A stretch of DNA of 64,000 bases from an uncultured Pelagibacteraceae bacterium (GCA_902543575.1 CACBYV010000003.1:1-64000); one strand, 5' to 3'. Positions 10,179 to 20,599 are shown, counted from the first letter of the stretch. Program-made: numbers and translations. The notes: a model not told the origin generated them from the sequence alone.

Positions 10179-11762
10179 ATGAATAATCATTCAACAAAAG
10201 ATAAAGATGCCATTTCTTCAAATGGTATGGCCGCAACATCACATCCAATAGCTACAGAAGAAGCTCTTAGAATATTGCAAAAAGGTGGAAATGCAGTGGA
10301 TGCAGCTATTGCAGCTTCTGTTGTTCTCTCTGTTGCAGAGCCTAATGCTACAAGTATAGGTGGAGATTGTTTTGCAATAATAAAAATGAATGGCAAAGAC
10401 CCTGTTTCATATAATGGATCAGGTATTGCTCCAGCAAAAGCAAATTTTGATTATTTCAAGGAAAAGAATATAGATAAAATCGGTTTAACAAGTCCTCACG
10501 CAGTAACTATTCCTGGTGCATTAGATGCTTGGAATTCAATTCATAATGATTTTGGAAAACTCGATTTTGAGGAGTTGTTTCACAAAGGTATAGATATTGC
10601 AAAGAATGGTTTTAAAGTGACTAAAGTTGTTGCTAATGCCTGGAGCAACGTATTTAATAAATTAAACGATAACCCATATTCTAGAAAACATATGCTAAAT
10701 AATGGTGAGAGTTATCAATTTAACGAGGTAAATAAAAATCCTGCACTTGGGGAGACTCTTGAAAAAATTTCAAAAAATGGAGTTAAAGAATTTTATGAAG
10801 GATCAATTGCTGAAGATTTAGTTAAAACTTTAAAAGAGTTTGGGGGCTTACATACAATTGAAGATTTCCATAAGCAAAAAACTATTAAATCAGACACTTT
10901 ATCAGATAGATATAGAGATATTATCATTCATCAATGTCCTCCGAGTGGCCCTGGAATAACAGTTTTAGTAATGATGAAATTATTAGAAAAGTTAGGTATT
11001 GAAAAATATGATGTGAATTCTTTTGAAAGGTTCCATCTTGAAGCAGAAGTTACAAAGCAGGCTTATAAACTTAAAGAAGAAAATATCGGTGATCCAGAAT
11101 TTGTAGATTTAGATTTAAAAAAAATATTAAGTGAACAAAACATAAATAATATCTCAAAAAATATATCTATTAATGGCTGCGCAGATGTAGGAGATCTAAA
11201 TATTCCAAACCATCCTGAAACAGTTTATTTAAGTGTAGTAGACAGAGATTTAAATGTAGTTTCAATAATAAATTCTGTTTGCTATGCTTTTGGATCTGGA
11301 ATAACAGGTGATAAATCTGGAGTGGTTCTTCACAATAGAGGAACTAATTTTAGAGTTGAGGAAGGTCATCCTAATTGTATTCAAGGATTAAAAAGACCTC
11401 TACATACCATAATTCCTGGAATAGTTATGAACAACAAAGGAGAATGTGAATTATCTTATGGAGTAATGGGAGGACAATATCAACCTGTAGGACAAGTTCA
11501 TGTTTTAAATAGCATTATTGATTATAACTTAACTCCTCAACAAGCCATTTCATTTCCTAGAGCTTTCCATTTCAATAACATTTATAAATTAGAGAAAAGT
11601 ATTGATGAAAAAATTTTTAATAATTTAAAAGAAGTCGGTCATAATGTTGAGTATATAAATGGTACTCACGGAGGTGGACAAGCAATTCAAATAGATAGAG
11701 AAAAAGGAAATTTAGTTGGCGGTTCAGATCCAAGAAAAGATGGATACGCAAAAGGTTATTAA
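10179..11762 (+). CDS. ggt: Gamma-glutamyltransferase family protein
   Basis: GMAATSHPIATEEALRILQKGGNAVDAAIAASVVLSVAEPNATSIGGDCF, GVMGGQYQPVGQ, HGGGQAIQID. Confidence 0.9.
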   Translation: MNNHSTKDKDAISSNGMAATSHPIATEEALRILQKGGNAVDAAIAASVVLSVAEPNATSIGGDCFAIIKMNGKDPVSYNGSGIAPAKANFDYFKEKNIDKIGLTSPHAVTIPGALDAWNSIHNDFGKLDFEELFHKGIDIAKNGFKVTKVVANAWSNVFNKLNDNPYSRKHMLNNGESYQFNEVNKNPALGETLEKISKNGVKEFYEGSIAEDLVKTLKEFGGLHTIEDFHKQKTIKSDTLSDRYRDIIIHQCPPSGPGITVLVMMKLLEKLGIEKYDVNSFERFHLEAEVTKQAYKLKEENIGDPEFVDLDLKKILSEQNINNISKNISINGCADVGDLNIPNHPETVYLSVVDRDLNVVSIINSVCYAFGSGITGDKSGVVLHNRGTNFRVEEGHPNCIQGLKRPLHTIIPGIVMNNKGECELSYGVMGGQYQPVGQVHVLNSIIDYNLTPQQAISFPRAFHFNNIYKLEKSIDEKIFNNLKEVGHNVEYINGTHGGGQAIQIDREKGNLVGGSDPRKDGYAKGY

Positions 11763-11767
11763 TTTAA

Positions 11768-13276
11768 ATGAACTCTAGAATTATTAGGAATATTATAGAA
11801 TCACAAAATGATAATCGAATTGCAATAACATCTGAAAGTAGTTCTGCACTAAAATTTGTTGATTTAAAATCATTAATAGAAAGAATTTCAAAACAATTAT
11901 CAGGTAATGGTATTAATAATAAAGATCGTGCAGCAATAGTTTTGCCAAACGGTCCTTACATGGCAACTAGTTTTTTGGCGATTTCAAGCTACATGTCTGC
12001 TGCACCTTTAAACCCTAACTATAAATCTGAAGAATTCGAATTTTACCTTGAGGATTTAAAGCCAAAGATAGTGATTGTAGAGAAAAATTCTAAAAATCCA
12101 GTAGTAGAAGTCGCAAATAAATTAAAAATTCCTGTTTGCGAAATAAGATCAGACGGAAATAATTTAAGCGGAGATTTCAATCTTTTTGAAAAAAGCAGTG
12201 ATTATGTTTTGCCAGGTGAAGATCATGAAGCTCTTGTGCTGCATACTTCGGGCACTACATCAAGACCTAAGATTGTTCCATTAACAAATAAAAATATTTT
12301 TTCTTCGGCAGATAATATCTCCAAAAGTCTTAATTTAAGTGATAAAGATCATTGTCTAAATATTATGCCATTATTTCATATACATGGCTTAATTGCAGTT
12401 CTTGCAGCATCTATGAAGGTAGGGGCATCTGTATGTGCAAGTAGTGGATTTAATGCATTAAAATTTTTAGATAATGCAAAAAGAGAGAAAATTACTTGGT
12501 ATTCTGGAGTACCAACAATGCATCAAGCAATATTGATGAGAGCAGATAAAAATCTAGAAACTGCTAAACAATTAAATCTTAGATTTTTGAGATCATCATC
12601 AGCATCTCTACCTCCAGCTGTATTTCAAAAACTAAATGAGGTATTTAATTGTCCAGTAATAGAAGCATATGGGATGACGGAAGCTACTCATCAAATGACC
12701 TCAAATCCTTTACCGCCTAAGTCCCAAAAACCTGGATTTGTAGGAATTCCTGCTGGGCCAGAAGTTTGTATTATGGATACTAATAACAAAATTTTAAATC
12801 AAGGAGAAGAGGGAGAAGTTTGCATTAAGGGTGAAAATGTTACTTCCGGATATGAAAATAATCCAGATGCAAATAAAAATAGCTTTTCAAATGGTTGGTT
12901 TAGAACAGGAGATCAGGGATATTTTGATAAAGATGGTTATCTAAAAATCTCTGGAAGATTAAAGGAAATAATAAATAAAGGTGGCGAAAAGATTTCACCT
13001 TTAGAAGTCGATAATATTCTTATGGATCATCCAAATGTTGAGCAAGCCGTTTGCTTTGGATATGAGGATAAAATGCTTGGAGAAGATATAGCTACTGCAA
13101 TAATCATAAAAGAAGGCATGAAGTGTACTGAAGATGATATAAAAATTTATGCAAATGAGAAACTTGCGAAATTTAAAATTCCAAAGAAAATATTTTTTGT
13201 AAATGAAATTCCTAAAGGTGCAACAGGTAAACTACAACGAAATACTTTAGCTAAAAAGTTTGGATTAGTGAACTAA
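11768..13276 (+). CDS. AMP-dependent acyl-CoA synthetase, oxalate-CoA ligase-like
   Basis: ALVLHTSGTTSRPKIVPLTNKN, MPLFHIHGLI, EAYGMTEATHQMTSNP, GWFRTGDQGYFDKDGYL; the HTSGTTSRPK form is typical of the oxalate-CoA ligase-like subgroup. Confidence 0.85.
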   Translation: MNSRIIRNIIESQNDNRIAITSESSSALKFVDLKSLIERISKQLSGNGINNKDRAAIVLPNGPYMATSFLAISSYMSAAPLNPNYKSEEFEFYLEDLKPKIVIVEKNSKNPVVEVANKLKIPVCEIRSDGNNLSGDFNLFEKSSDYVLPGEDHEALVLHTSGTTSRPKIVPLTNKNIFSSADNISKSLNLSDKDHCLNIMPLFHIHGLIAVLAASMKVGASVCASSGFNALKFLDNAKREKITWYSGVPTMHQAILMRADKNLETAKQLNLRFLRSSSASLPPAVFQKLNEVFNCPVIEAYGMTEATHQMTSNPLPPKSQKPGFVGIPAGPEVCIMDTNNKILNQGEEGEVCIKGENVTSGYENNPDANKNSFSNGWFRTGDQGYFDKDGYLKISGRLKEIINKGGEKISPLEVDNILMDHPNVEQAVCFGYEDKMLGEDIATAIIIKEGMKCTEDDIKIYANEKLAKFKIPKKIFFVNEIPKGATGKLQRNTLAKKFGLVN

Positions 13277-14295
13277 TGACTAAAATTTGTATATTTGGAG
13301 CGGGGTCTATTGGTGGATTTATTGCTACAAGTCTAAAAAAAACGAACGCACAAGTCTCTTTGGTTGCTAGAGGAGAACATAAAAAAGCAATAGAGCAAAA
13401 TGGATTAACTTTTATAAGAGATGATAATAGAGTTAATTTTAAATTTGATGTAACAGACAATCCAAAAGATTTGGATGAACAAGATTTCATAATTATTTCT
13501 GTAAAAGCTAATGCTATTAGTAAAATTTCAGAAAGCTTAGAACCAATTATGGGTAAAAAAACTTCAATTATATGCGCCATTAATGGATTGCCTTGGTGGT
13601 ACTTTTACAAAGCTAATACGGGTACCAAATTAGACAATCAAATAGTTGAAAGTGTTGATCCAGGTGGAAGGATATGGCAAACTCTAGGACCTGAAAGAGC
13701 AATTGGTTGTGTAGTTTATCCAGCCTGTCAGATATTAGAGCCAGGTGTTATTAAACATAATGGTAATGGTGAACGATTTTCTTTAGGTGAACCAGATGGA
13801 ACCAGATCAGAAAGACTAAAAATAATTTCAAGTTTATTCATAGAAGGGGGTTTAAAAGCTCCTCAGAAGAAAAATTTAAGAGACGAAATTTGGGTGAAAC
13901 TGTGGGGAAACTGTTCGTTCAACCCAGTAAGTGCTCTAACGAATAAAACTATGGATGAGATGGGTAATGATCCAGAGACTTACAATTTAATAAAAATTTT
14001 AATGCAAGAATGCCAACAAGTTGGGGAAAAAATTGGAGTTAAATTCAATATATCAATTGAGGATCGAATTAAAGGCGGAGTATCAATTATAGGACATAGA
14101 CCTTCGACAGCTCAAGATCTAAATGCTGGTAAACCATTAGAAATAGATCCAATAATTGGTTCAATTATAGAAATTGCAAATAAGCTTGATTTAAATGTTC
14201 CAAAATTAAAAGAAATTAATGAAAAATTAAAGTCCAAAGCAGAAGACTTGGGTCTTTATACAAGATCAGAATTAATTGATAAATTAACAGTTTAA
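13276..14295 (+). CDS. 2-dehydropantoate 2-reductase family protein
   Basis: ICIFGAGSIGGFIATSL, VKANAI, LRDEIWVKLWGNCSFNPVSALT (PanE/ApbA family). Confidence 0.88.
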   Translation: MTKICIFGAGSIGGFIATSLKKTNAQVSLVARGEHKKAIEQNGLTFIRDDNRVNFKFDVTDNPKDLDEQDFIIISVKANAISKISESLEPIMGKKTSIICAINGLPWWYFYKANTGTKLDNQIVESVDPGGRIWQTLGPERAIGCVVYPACQILEPGVIKHNGNGERFSLGEPDGTRSERLKIISSLFIEGGLKAPQKKNLRDEIWVKLWGNCSFNPVSALTNKTMDEMGNDPETYNLIKILMQECQQVGEKIGVKFNISIEDRIKGGVSIIGHRPSTAQDLNAGKPLEIDPIIGSIIEIANKLDLNVPKLKEINEKLKSKAEDLGLYTRSELIDKLTV

Positions 14296-16955
14296 AAATT
14301 TAGTGAAATATCTCTATGTATTGAATTACATTTAGATACATAGATGGCTTGCTCTTTGGTAAGTTTAGACTGCAACCTTAATCCAATTGTTTCTTTGATT
14401 GCATTATTATATTCCTCAAGTTTTGGCATTAAGTTTTCTTTAGCATTTGCTCTCCAGCTAACTTCTGTATTGAATAACTCAACAACTTCTTTTGATTTTG
14501 TTCTAATCGCCATTGGATCAAGTTCGTCTGAGTCTACCATTGATAATAAATCATCTACACTATTTAAAAATTCATCCATTCCAGAGATCTCACTCAACTT
14601 GTCAAACAATCCATCCATAATTGTAACTGATCTTTCATATACTTTTGTATTGCTTTCCATAGCTATAAAATAATCTAACTGTTTAATATCTTTTGATACT
14701 TCTTGAAGTTTTACTCCATCGTTTATGAACATTGCGAACTGATCAAGTAGATCGTAGGCTTCATCTACATTCTTTCTATATCTTTTTGTTGTTGTATTTT
14801 TAGCTTTATTTATTTTGTCGAATTCTGAATTCTTAGCTTGCCAAGTTTCTGGAATTGAGTTTTGAATTTCCTCAATTTCAAGTTTTACATCCTCAATTCT
14901 TAATTCTATTTTGTTTTTCTCATCTAATTCGTCATCATCTAAATTTCTAATCTCTGCTTTATATTTTTCTATTTTTTTATTTAATTTAAGTATTTTCTTT
15001 TGCTTCTTTCTAACAGTGAAATGCAGATCCCTATAATCAACAGCATATGCATTGTATTCGACCTCAACTTTTTTTAATTTATCAACTAGAGCAAAAGTTC
15101 CTAGTGCACTATCAAAATGATCTTCTAAAATTTCCATTTTATCTTCTGGCAGATTAGTTGGAGCCTCAGATTGGAATTTTAATATTGCATTTTTAATTGT
15201 CTCACCGTTTGAATCAAATCTTGCAAATTTGTACTCTTGCAAACAGTACTGTAATTTAGGATTCATTGGTGGAGGAGCAACATTCGAAGTTAAATATACT
15301 CTATTTGGTAGATAATTTACTAAGCTAGGGTATGCACCGACTATTCCCAATCCTATAAGCTGAAGGATTATAAAAGGCACAACACCTTTCCAAATATCAA
15401 GTGTTTTAACAATTTTAGGAGCTACACCTTTCAAATAAAAAAGTGCAAATCCAAATGGCGGCGTTAAGAAGGAAGTCTGTAAGTTAACACCAATCATAAC
15501 TCCCAACCAAACTGCTGTGACGTTAGCCCCTGTTTCAGCTAATAATATTGGTGCAATTATTGGAACAACAACAACTGCAATTTCAATAAAGTCTAAGAAA
15601 AATCCTAGCAAGAAAATTACAATCATTACAACAACAAATTGTGTCCAAAAACCACCCGGTAAATCTTGTAAAAAGTCTCTTACTAATTCTTCTCCCCCAA
15701 AAGCTCTAAATCCTGAGGTAAGCATTGCTGCTCCTAAGAGGATAATAAATACCATTGAAGTAGTAACACAAGTTTCTGTCACAACTTCTTTTAAAACATT
15801 TTCTGTTTTAAAAGTTCTCCAAAAACTCCAGCCTATTCCGTATACAAGTATGACCACAAAGAAAGCGGTAATAAAGATTGCGCTTAAATCTCTTTCCTCC
15901 AAATTTTTTACATTCAATTCATAATTTGATGCAAAGAATGTAATTGGAATTAGAGATCCAATAATTAAAATTAAAGGATAAAACGCACTTTTCTTTCCTT
16001 CATATAATCTATAACCAGCCATCAAAGTGGCACCAATTGCTCCAATTGAACCTGCTTGGTTTACAGTAGCAATACCCATTAAAATTGAACCTAATACAGC
16101 AAATATTAATGCAAGTGGTGGTATGATAATTACAACTACCCTTAACCAAAATTTTAAATCAAAATTTCCTTTAAATGGAACTGGAGGTGCAACACCTTTC
16201 TTTATTCTAGCAAAAATAAATACATAGATCATGTAAAGAGCAACTAAGACTAGGCCTGGTAAAAGTGCTCCTAAGAACATGTCACCTGCACTTGATGAAC
16301 CTACTCTAAATTCACCTGGCATATTAAATTCACCAGTTAAGGCTTTATAATCATTTTGTCTTAAGTTGTTTGCAACATCAGATGCACTTGCCAACTGGTC
16401 AGCAATAATAATTAAAACAATTGATGGAGGAATAATTTGACCTAATGTTCCTGATGAACAAACTATTCCACTAGCAAGTTGTCTATCATACTTGTTATTT
16501 AACATCGTTGGCAACGAAATTAGTCCCATCGCAATTACAGTTGCTCCAACGATACCAGTCGTTGCTGCTAATAGAGCTCCAACAAATATAACTGAAATTC
16601 CTAAACCACCAGGAATTGGTCCAAATAATTGGCCCATTGTTATTAATAAGTCTTCGGCAATTTTTGATTTTTGAAGCATAATTCCCATGAAAATAAATAA
16701 AGGAATTGCGATCAAAGTATCTGTTTCTACATCCCAGTAATTACTCCTAAAATTTGTAATACCAGCAACGAGCCATTCTATAGGTCCATCTACAGCAAAA
16801 AAGGCACTGGAGTCTCCCTCGAATATGTAACCAAAAAATGCAGCTAAACCAATTGCAATTATAGCTGAACCAGGTAATGCGAAAGCAACCGGGTAACCCG
16901 ATGCAAGAGCAACAATCATTATGACAACTAGAACAGCTAAAAAGAATGTTTCCAT
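14292..16955 (-). CDS. TRAP transporter large permease (DctM family) with long C-terminal extension
   Basis: DctM core GYPVAFALPGSA, IPLFIFMGIMLQKSKIAEDLL, GTLGQIIPPSIVLIIIADQL, LGFFLDFIEIAVVVVPI, LQTSFLTPPFGFALFYLKGVAP; about 320 extra charged residues at the C-terminus. Confidence 0.93.
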   Translation of the reverse strand: METFFLAVLVVIMIVALASGYPVAFALPGSAIIAIGLAAFFGYIFEGDSSAFFAVDGPIEWLVAGITNFRSNYWDVETDTLIAIPLFIFMGIMLQKSKIAEDLLITMGQLFGPIPGGLGISVIFVGALLAATTGIVGATVIAMGLISLPTMLNNKYDRQLASGIVCSSGTLGQIIPPSIVLIIIADQLASASDVANNLRQNDYKALTGEFNMPGEFRVGSSSAGDMFLGALLPGLVLVALYMIYVFIFARIKKGVAPPVPFKGNFDLKFWLRVVVIIIPPLALIFAVLGSILMGIATVNQAGSIGAIGATLMAGYRLYEGKKSAFYPLILIIGSLIPITFFASNYELNVKNLEERDLSAIFITAFFVVILVYGIGWSFWRTFKTENVLKEVVTETCVTTSMVFIILLGAAMLTSGFRAFGGEELVRDFLQDLPGGFWTQFVVVMIVIFLLGFFLDFIEIAVVVVPIIAPILLAETGANVTAVWLGVMIGVNLQTSFLTPPFGFALFYLKGVAPKIVKTLDIWKGVVPFIILQLIGLGIVGAYPSLVNYLPNRVYLTSNVAPPPMNPKLQYCLQEYKFARFDSNGETIKNAILKFQSEAPTNLPEDKMEILEDHFDSALGTFALVDKLKKVEVEYNAYAVDYRDLHFTVRKKQKKILKLNKKIEKYKAEIRNLDDDELDEKNKIELRIEDVKLEIEEIQNSIPETWQAKNSEFDKINKAKNTTTKRYRKNVDEAYDLLDQFAMFINDGVKLQEVSKDIKQLDYFIAMESNTKVYERSVTIMDGLFDKLSEISGMDEFLNSVDDLLSMVDSDELDPMAIRTKSKEVVELFNTEVSWRANAKENLMPKLEEYNNAIKETIGLRLQSKLTKEQAIYVSKCNSIHRDISLNF

Positions 16956-16958
16956 AAT

Positions 16959-17948
16959 TTAATTTTTGACACCTTTTAAAATTTTGTGACTACTTTCCAT
17001 AAAATAGCTAGTAAATTGAATTAACATCGTAACAGCAAAAACAGCTAGATAAACAGCCATCAAATATAAAAGATAAAGACCATTAGATCCTTGTTGTGTA
17101 ACTTCAAAAGCTACAACAGGACCATTTATAATGCTTGCTTTTCCGTTTAGACCTAAAAATATAACGATTAATGTAAGTGGAACGCCTAGAACTGCCGATC
17201 CAACCATATTTGTCCATGCCTTCTTTTTTTCACTAAAAGAAGAATAGAGTACGTCAACTCTTACGTGCCCTTCATGAATTAATGCGTATGCACTAGCAAA
17301 CAAATAAAGTGCAGCATACCAAAATCTAACTAGATCCCCTTGAAATGCTTGTTCGTATGAAAATATAAATCTTGATAATACAATTACAAATTCACTTACA
17401 ACAACCAATACTGCTAGCCAAATAAAACCAACTGATTTTGTAAAATATCCAATCACGAAAGAAATTAATATTATTGGAAAGTGAATATAAGTAATTCTTA
17501 CAGGGGCTTTAACCATCAATGCTTTTACTTCAGGACTGAAGATTGCTTCCCATAATCTTTCAACAACCATAAAAGATATTACAAAGTCAGCTACGCCAAC
17601 TAAAAATACTGCCCAAAATGATGATCTAACAAGATATGCTGAAAATCTTGATAAAATTTTTGAATCTTGCTCCAAAGTTTGGCTATATGTTTTAAAAACA
17701 TAAAAAACGACTGCAGCAATACAAATCAAATATAATCCAATTTGCATATAACCATAATTTAAATCAGATCCCTCTAGAGCTTTTTTCTTAAATCCAAACA
17801 TCTCATGATGTGAAAAAATTTTTTTTATTCCTGGCCAATCACTCCAAACTGTTAAAACATTATTAATAAGAAATGCTAAAGTAAAAGCTAAAACTGAATA
17901 ACTGATTATTCTGAGATATAGAGAAAGATTTGAATTTTTTGTCACCAT
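16959..17948 (-). CDS. TRAP transporter small permease (DctQ family)
   Basis: Hydrophobic protein adjacent to DctM; SSFWAVFLVGVADFVISFMVVERLW, HEGHVRVDVLYSSFSEKKKAW. Confidence 0.87.
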   Translation of the reverse strand: MVTKNSNLSLYLRIISYSVLAFTLAFLINNVLTVWSDWPGIKKIFSHHEMFGFKKKALEGSDLNYGYMQIGLYLICIAAVVFYVFKTYSQTLEQDSKILSRFSAYLVRSSFWAVFLVGVADFVISFMVVERLWEAIFSPEVKALMVKAPVRITYIHFPIILISFVIGYFTKSVGFIWLAVLVVVSEFVIVLSRFIFSYEQAFQGDLVRFWYAALYLFASAYALIHEGHVRVDVLYSSFSEKKKAWTNMVGSAVLGVPLTLIVIFLGLNGKASIINGPVVAFEVTQQGSNGLYLLYLMAVYLAVFAVTMLIQFTSYFMESSHKILKGVKN

Positions 17949-17990
17949 AGTATTTTAAAATACCTAAGTAATACTCGATTTTGTTTAAAA

Positions 17991-18016
17991 AAAAAGGGCC
18001 CAATTAAGGGCCCTTT
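17991..18016 (-). terminator. Rho-independent terminator-like hairpin between the TRAP SBP and small permease genes
   Basis: Reverse strand AAAGGGCCC-TTAATT-GGGCCCTTTTTTTTT: perfect 9-bp stem followed by a U tract. Confidence 0.9.
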
Positions 18017-18036
18017 AATAACTATATTTAGTTAGA

Positions 18037-19167
18037 TTACATTCCTAATGCTCTGTTTCTTTGAGAAATGTAAGGTGAGTCAGACAAGTTGGTCCAAGAA
18101 CCAATGTCTTTTCTAGCCTGTAAGAAACTAGAGTGGATTCTCTCAGCGAGACCACTGCTTGCTCTTGTTTCCTCAAATACTTCATTAGCAGCTTTAGCAA
18201 AACCATCATAAACTTTGTCGCTAAACTTCTCTAGTTTAACACCATGATCGTTTATTAATCTTGCAAGCGCAGCACCATTCTTAGCGTTGTACTCTGACAT
18301 CATAACGTCATTTTCCATCGCAGCTGCAGCTTCAATTAATAGCTGATCTGATTTTGATAAGCTTGTAAACCAAGATTTGTTAGTACCACATGCTAACATA
18401 GATCCTGGCTCGTGCATTCCAGGATAGTAGTAGTATTTAGCAGCTTCTTGGAATTTCATAGCTTCATCATTCCATGGACCTACCCACTCTGTTGCATCAA
18501 TTGCACCAGAAACAAGGTTTTCGTAAATTTGTCCACCAGGAAGTGAAACTGGAGATCCTCCAAGTTTACCGATAACTTGTCCACCTAATCCAGGCATACG
18601 CATTTTAAGACCTTTGAAGTCATTAGGGCTTCTAATTTTCTTGTTAAACCATCCACCCATTTGAACTCCTGTGCTTCCACACATAAAGTTTTTTAGACCG
18701 AATTTGTCTGATAGTTCATCCCATAATTGTTGACCACCAGCAAATCTAATCCATGCGTTCATTTCAGTATAAGTGAAACCGAAAGGTACAGCTGTAAAGT
18801 AACCCCAAGCTGGATCTTTTTTAACCCAGTAGTAGTCAGCAGCGTGATACATTTGCGAGTTACCTGAAGCAACTTCATCAAATGAGTCAAACGCTTTAAC
18901 CCTTTCGTTTGCTGCATAGTAAGTGACTTGAATTCTTCCATCACTCATGTCTGTAATTCTTTGAGCAAATCTTTGCGCACCAGTTCCTAAACCTGGGAAA
19001 TCTCTTCCCCATGTAGCTACCATAGAAGCTTCAATTCTTTCTTTGGCAACGGCTGGAGCAGCTAAAGATGATGCAGCTACAGCAGCAACACCAGTCGCAG
19101 CAGCAGCCTTAAAGAATTTACGTCTTGAAGGAGTTTTACCCTTCAATAGTTTTTTTTCTTTAATCAT
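18037..19167 (-). CDS. TRAP transporter substrate-binding protein (DctP family), Tat-type signal
   Basis: SRRKFFKAAAATGVAAVAASSLAAPAVA twin-Arg signal; GLKMRMPGLGGQVIGKLGGSPVSLPGGQIYENLVSGAIDATEWVGPWND. Confidence 0.94.
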   Translation of the reverse strand: MIKEKKLLKGKTPSRRKFFKAAAATGVAAVAASSLAAPAVAKERIEASMVATWGRDFPGLGTGAQRFAQRITDMSDGRIQVTYYAANERVKAFDSFDEVASGNSQMYHAADYYWVKKDPAWGYFTAVPFGFTYTEMNAWIRFAGGQQLWDELSDKFGLKNFMCGSTGVQMGGWFNKKIRSPNDFKGLKMRMPGLGGQVIGKLGGSPVSLPGGQIYENLVSGAIDATEWVGPWNDEAMKFQEAAKYYYYPGMHEPGSMLACGTNKSWFTSLSKSDQLLIEAAAAMENDVMMSEYNAKNGAALARLINDHGVKLEKFSDKVYDGFAKAANEVFEETRASSGLAERIHSSFLQARKDIGSWTNLSDSPYISQRNRALGM

Positions 19168-19293
19168 TATTTCTCCTCTTTAAGTTAATTAACTGATGCA
19201 TTTAAAGCATATATGCATCTTAGAGTCATTTTAAAAAACTGAAGATTTTTCACTTAATTACAATCTATGATTGTAAATGTTTATGAATTATCA

Positions 19294-20592
19294 CTATTTC
19301 TTGAATATTTTGGCATGCTTTAACATGCTTAGATCTTCAAATTGTTTGCCTATAATTTGCAATCCTAAAGGTAAATTTTTTTCGCCTTTTAAAATTGGCA
19401 GTGAAATGCAGGGAACATGTGCTAGAGACCAAATCTTATTAAATTCTGGACTACCAGTTGTCTTAAATCCTTTGTCTGCGATTCCACAACTGCTTGGCGT
19501 TATAATTGCATCAAACCTTTCAAATATACTATCTAAGTTTTTTGAATATGTTCTCATCGCATCTAAAGCTAAAGCATAGTCTTTTGCAGAATATTTTAGT
19601 CCATTAATAATTGCTTTCTTAATTTCTATAGAAAGTTTTCCTTTTGAAGTTTTGTAATAATGATGGAAATTTTGAGCCATCTCTGTCTCATATATGATTG
19701 TATGACAATCAATCATATTTTCAAAATATTTGGGAGCAGTCTCAACCTTTACTATTTTTTTATTATTTAAAATAAATTTGTTAAATGATTTTTTTGAAAT
19801 GCTGTCAACATTTCTCCAGCGTTTGGTTTTATAAAAAACAAATTTTGATTTTTTTATTTTAATTTTTTTATTAAGAAAATTAATGCTTGTTGTTGTTTCA
19901 TCTGCATCGTCTCTAGCAAACAAAACTTTCGATAAAAGTTCTACATCACTAATTGTTTTTCCAAATACTCCGACTTGATCCAAATTATATGATGTTTGCA
20001 AAACACCATTTCTAGAAATTAATCCATAAGTAGGTTTATAACCAACAACTCCGCAATAAGAGGCTGGCCTAATTACAGATCCACCCGTTTGAGTTCCAAT
20101 TGATAATGGCGCCATATCAGATGCAATAACGGCTGCAGAGCCACTAGATGAACCTCCTGGTGTTCTTGAATAATCGTGTGGGTTTTTAGTTTTTGATGGT
20201 GATAAAAAAGCTAATTCACAAGTTACAGTTTTACCCATAATTATTGCTCCAGCCCTTTTTAAGAGCTCAACAATTTTAGCATCTAAATTATTCTTTTTTT
20301 TTAATTTTATTCTTGCACCATATTTTGTTGGCATTTCAGATGTTGAAATAATATCTTTAAGTGCTACTGGCAGACCATGCAAAGCCCCTAAAGATTTCAA
20401 TTTTTTTCTCTGATTGTCAGATTTTTTCGCATCACTTAGGAGTTTTTTTTCATTAAAATATTCCCAAGCTTGAATATTCTTATCATATTTTTTTTTTTGA
20501 TTGATATATGCTTTACAAAGTTCAACGGAAGTTAATTGTTTATTTTTAAGTTTTTTTAAAAGTTGTTGTGCTGATAAATTTAGGAGTTTCAT
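19294..20592 (-). CDS. Amidase family (GatA-like amidase signature) protein
   Basis: GLPVALKDIISTSEMPTKYGA, RTPGGSSSGSAAVIASDMAPLSIGTQTGGSVIRPASYCGVVGYKPTYG. Confidence 0.93.
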   Translation of the reverse strand: MKLLNLSAQQLLKKLKNKQLTSVELCKAYINQKKKYDKNIQAWEYFNEKKLLSDAKKSDNQRKKLKSLGALHGLPVALKDIISTSEMPTKYGARIKLKKKNNLDAKIVELLKRAGAIIMGKTVTCELAFLSPSKTKNPHDYSRTPGGSSSGSAAVIASDMAPLSIGTQTGGSVIRPASYCGVVGYKPTYGLISRNGVLQTSYNLDQVGVFGKTISDVELLSKVLFARDDADETTTSINFLNKKIKIKKSKFVFYKTKRWRNVDSISKKSFNKFILNNKKIVKVETAPKYFENMIDCHTIIYETEMAQNFHHYYKTSKGKLSIEIKKAIINGLKYSAKDYALALDAMRTYSKNLDSIFERFDAIITPSSCGIADKGFKTTGSPEFNKIWSLAHVPCISLPILKGEKNLPLGLQIIGKQFEDLSMLKHAKIFKK

Positions 20593-20599
20593 TTATCCC

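Noticed and set aside
9826-10182. 118-aa plus-strand ORF upstream of ggt
   Set aside because: Mostly antisense to the MFS transporter gene; composition of a mirrored coding frame.
13251-13580. 109-aa minus-strand ORF
   Set aside because: Antisense to the PanE-like gene; no domain evidence.
15517-15924. 135-aa plus-strand ORF within the TRAP permease gene
   Set aside because: Antisense to a well-supported DctM coding sequence; low-complexity Thr/Lys-rich translation typical of antisense ORFs.
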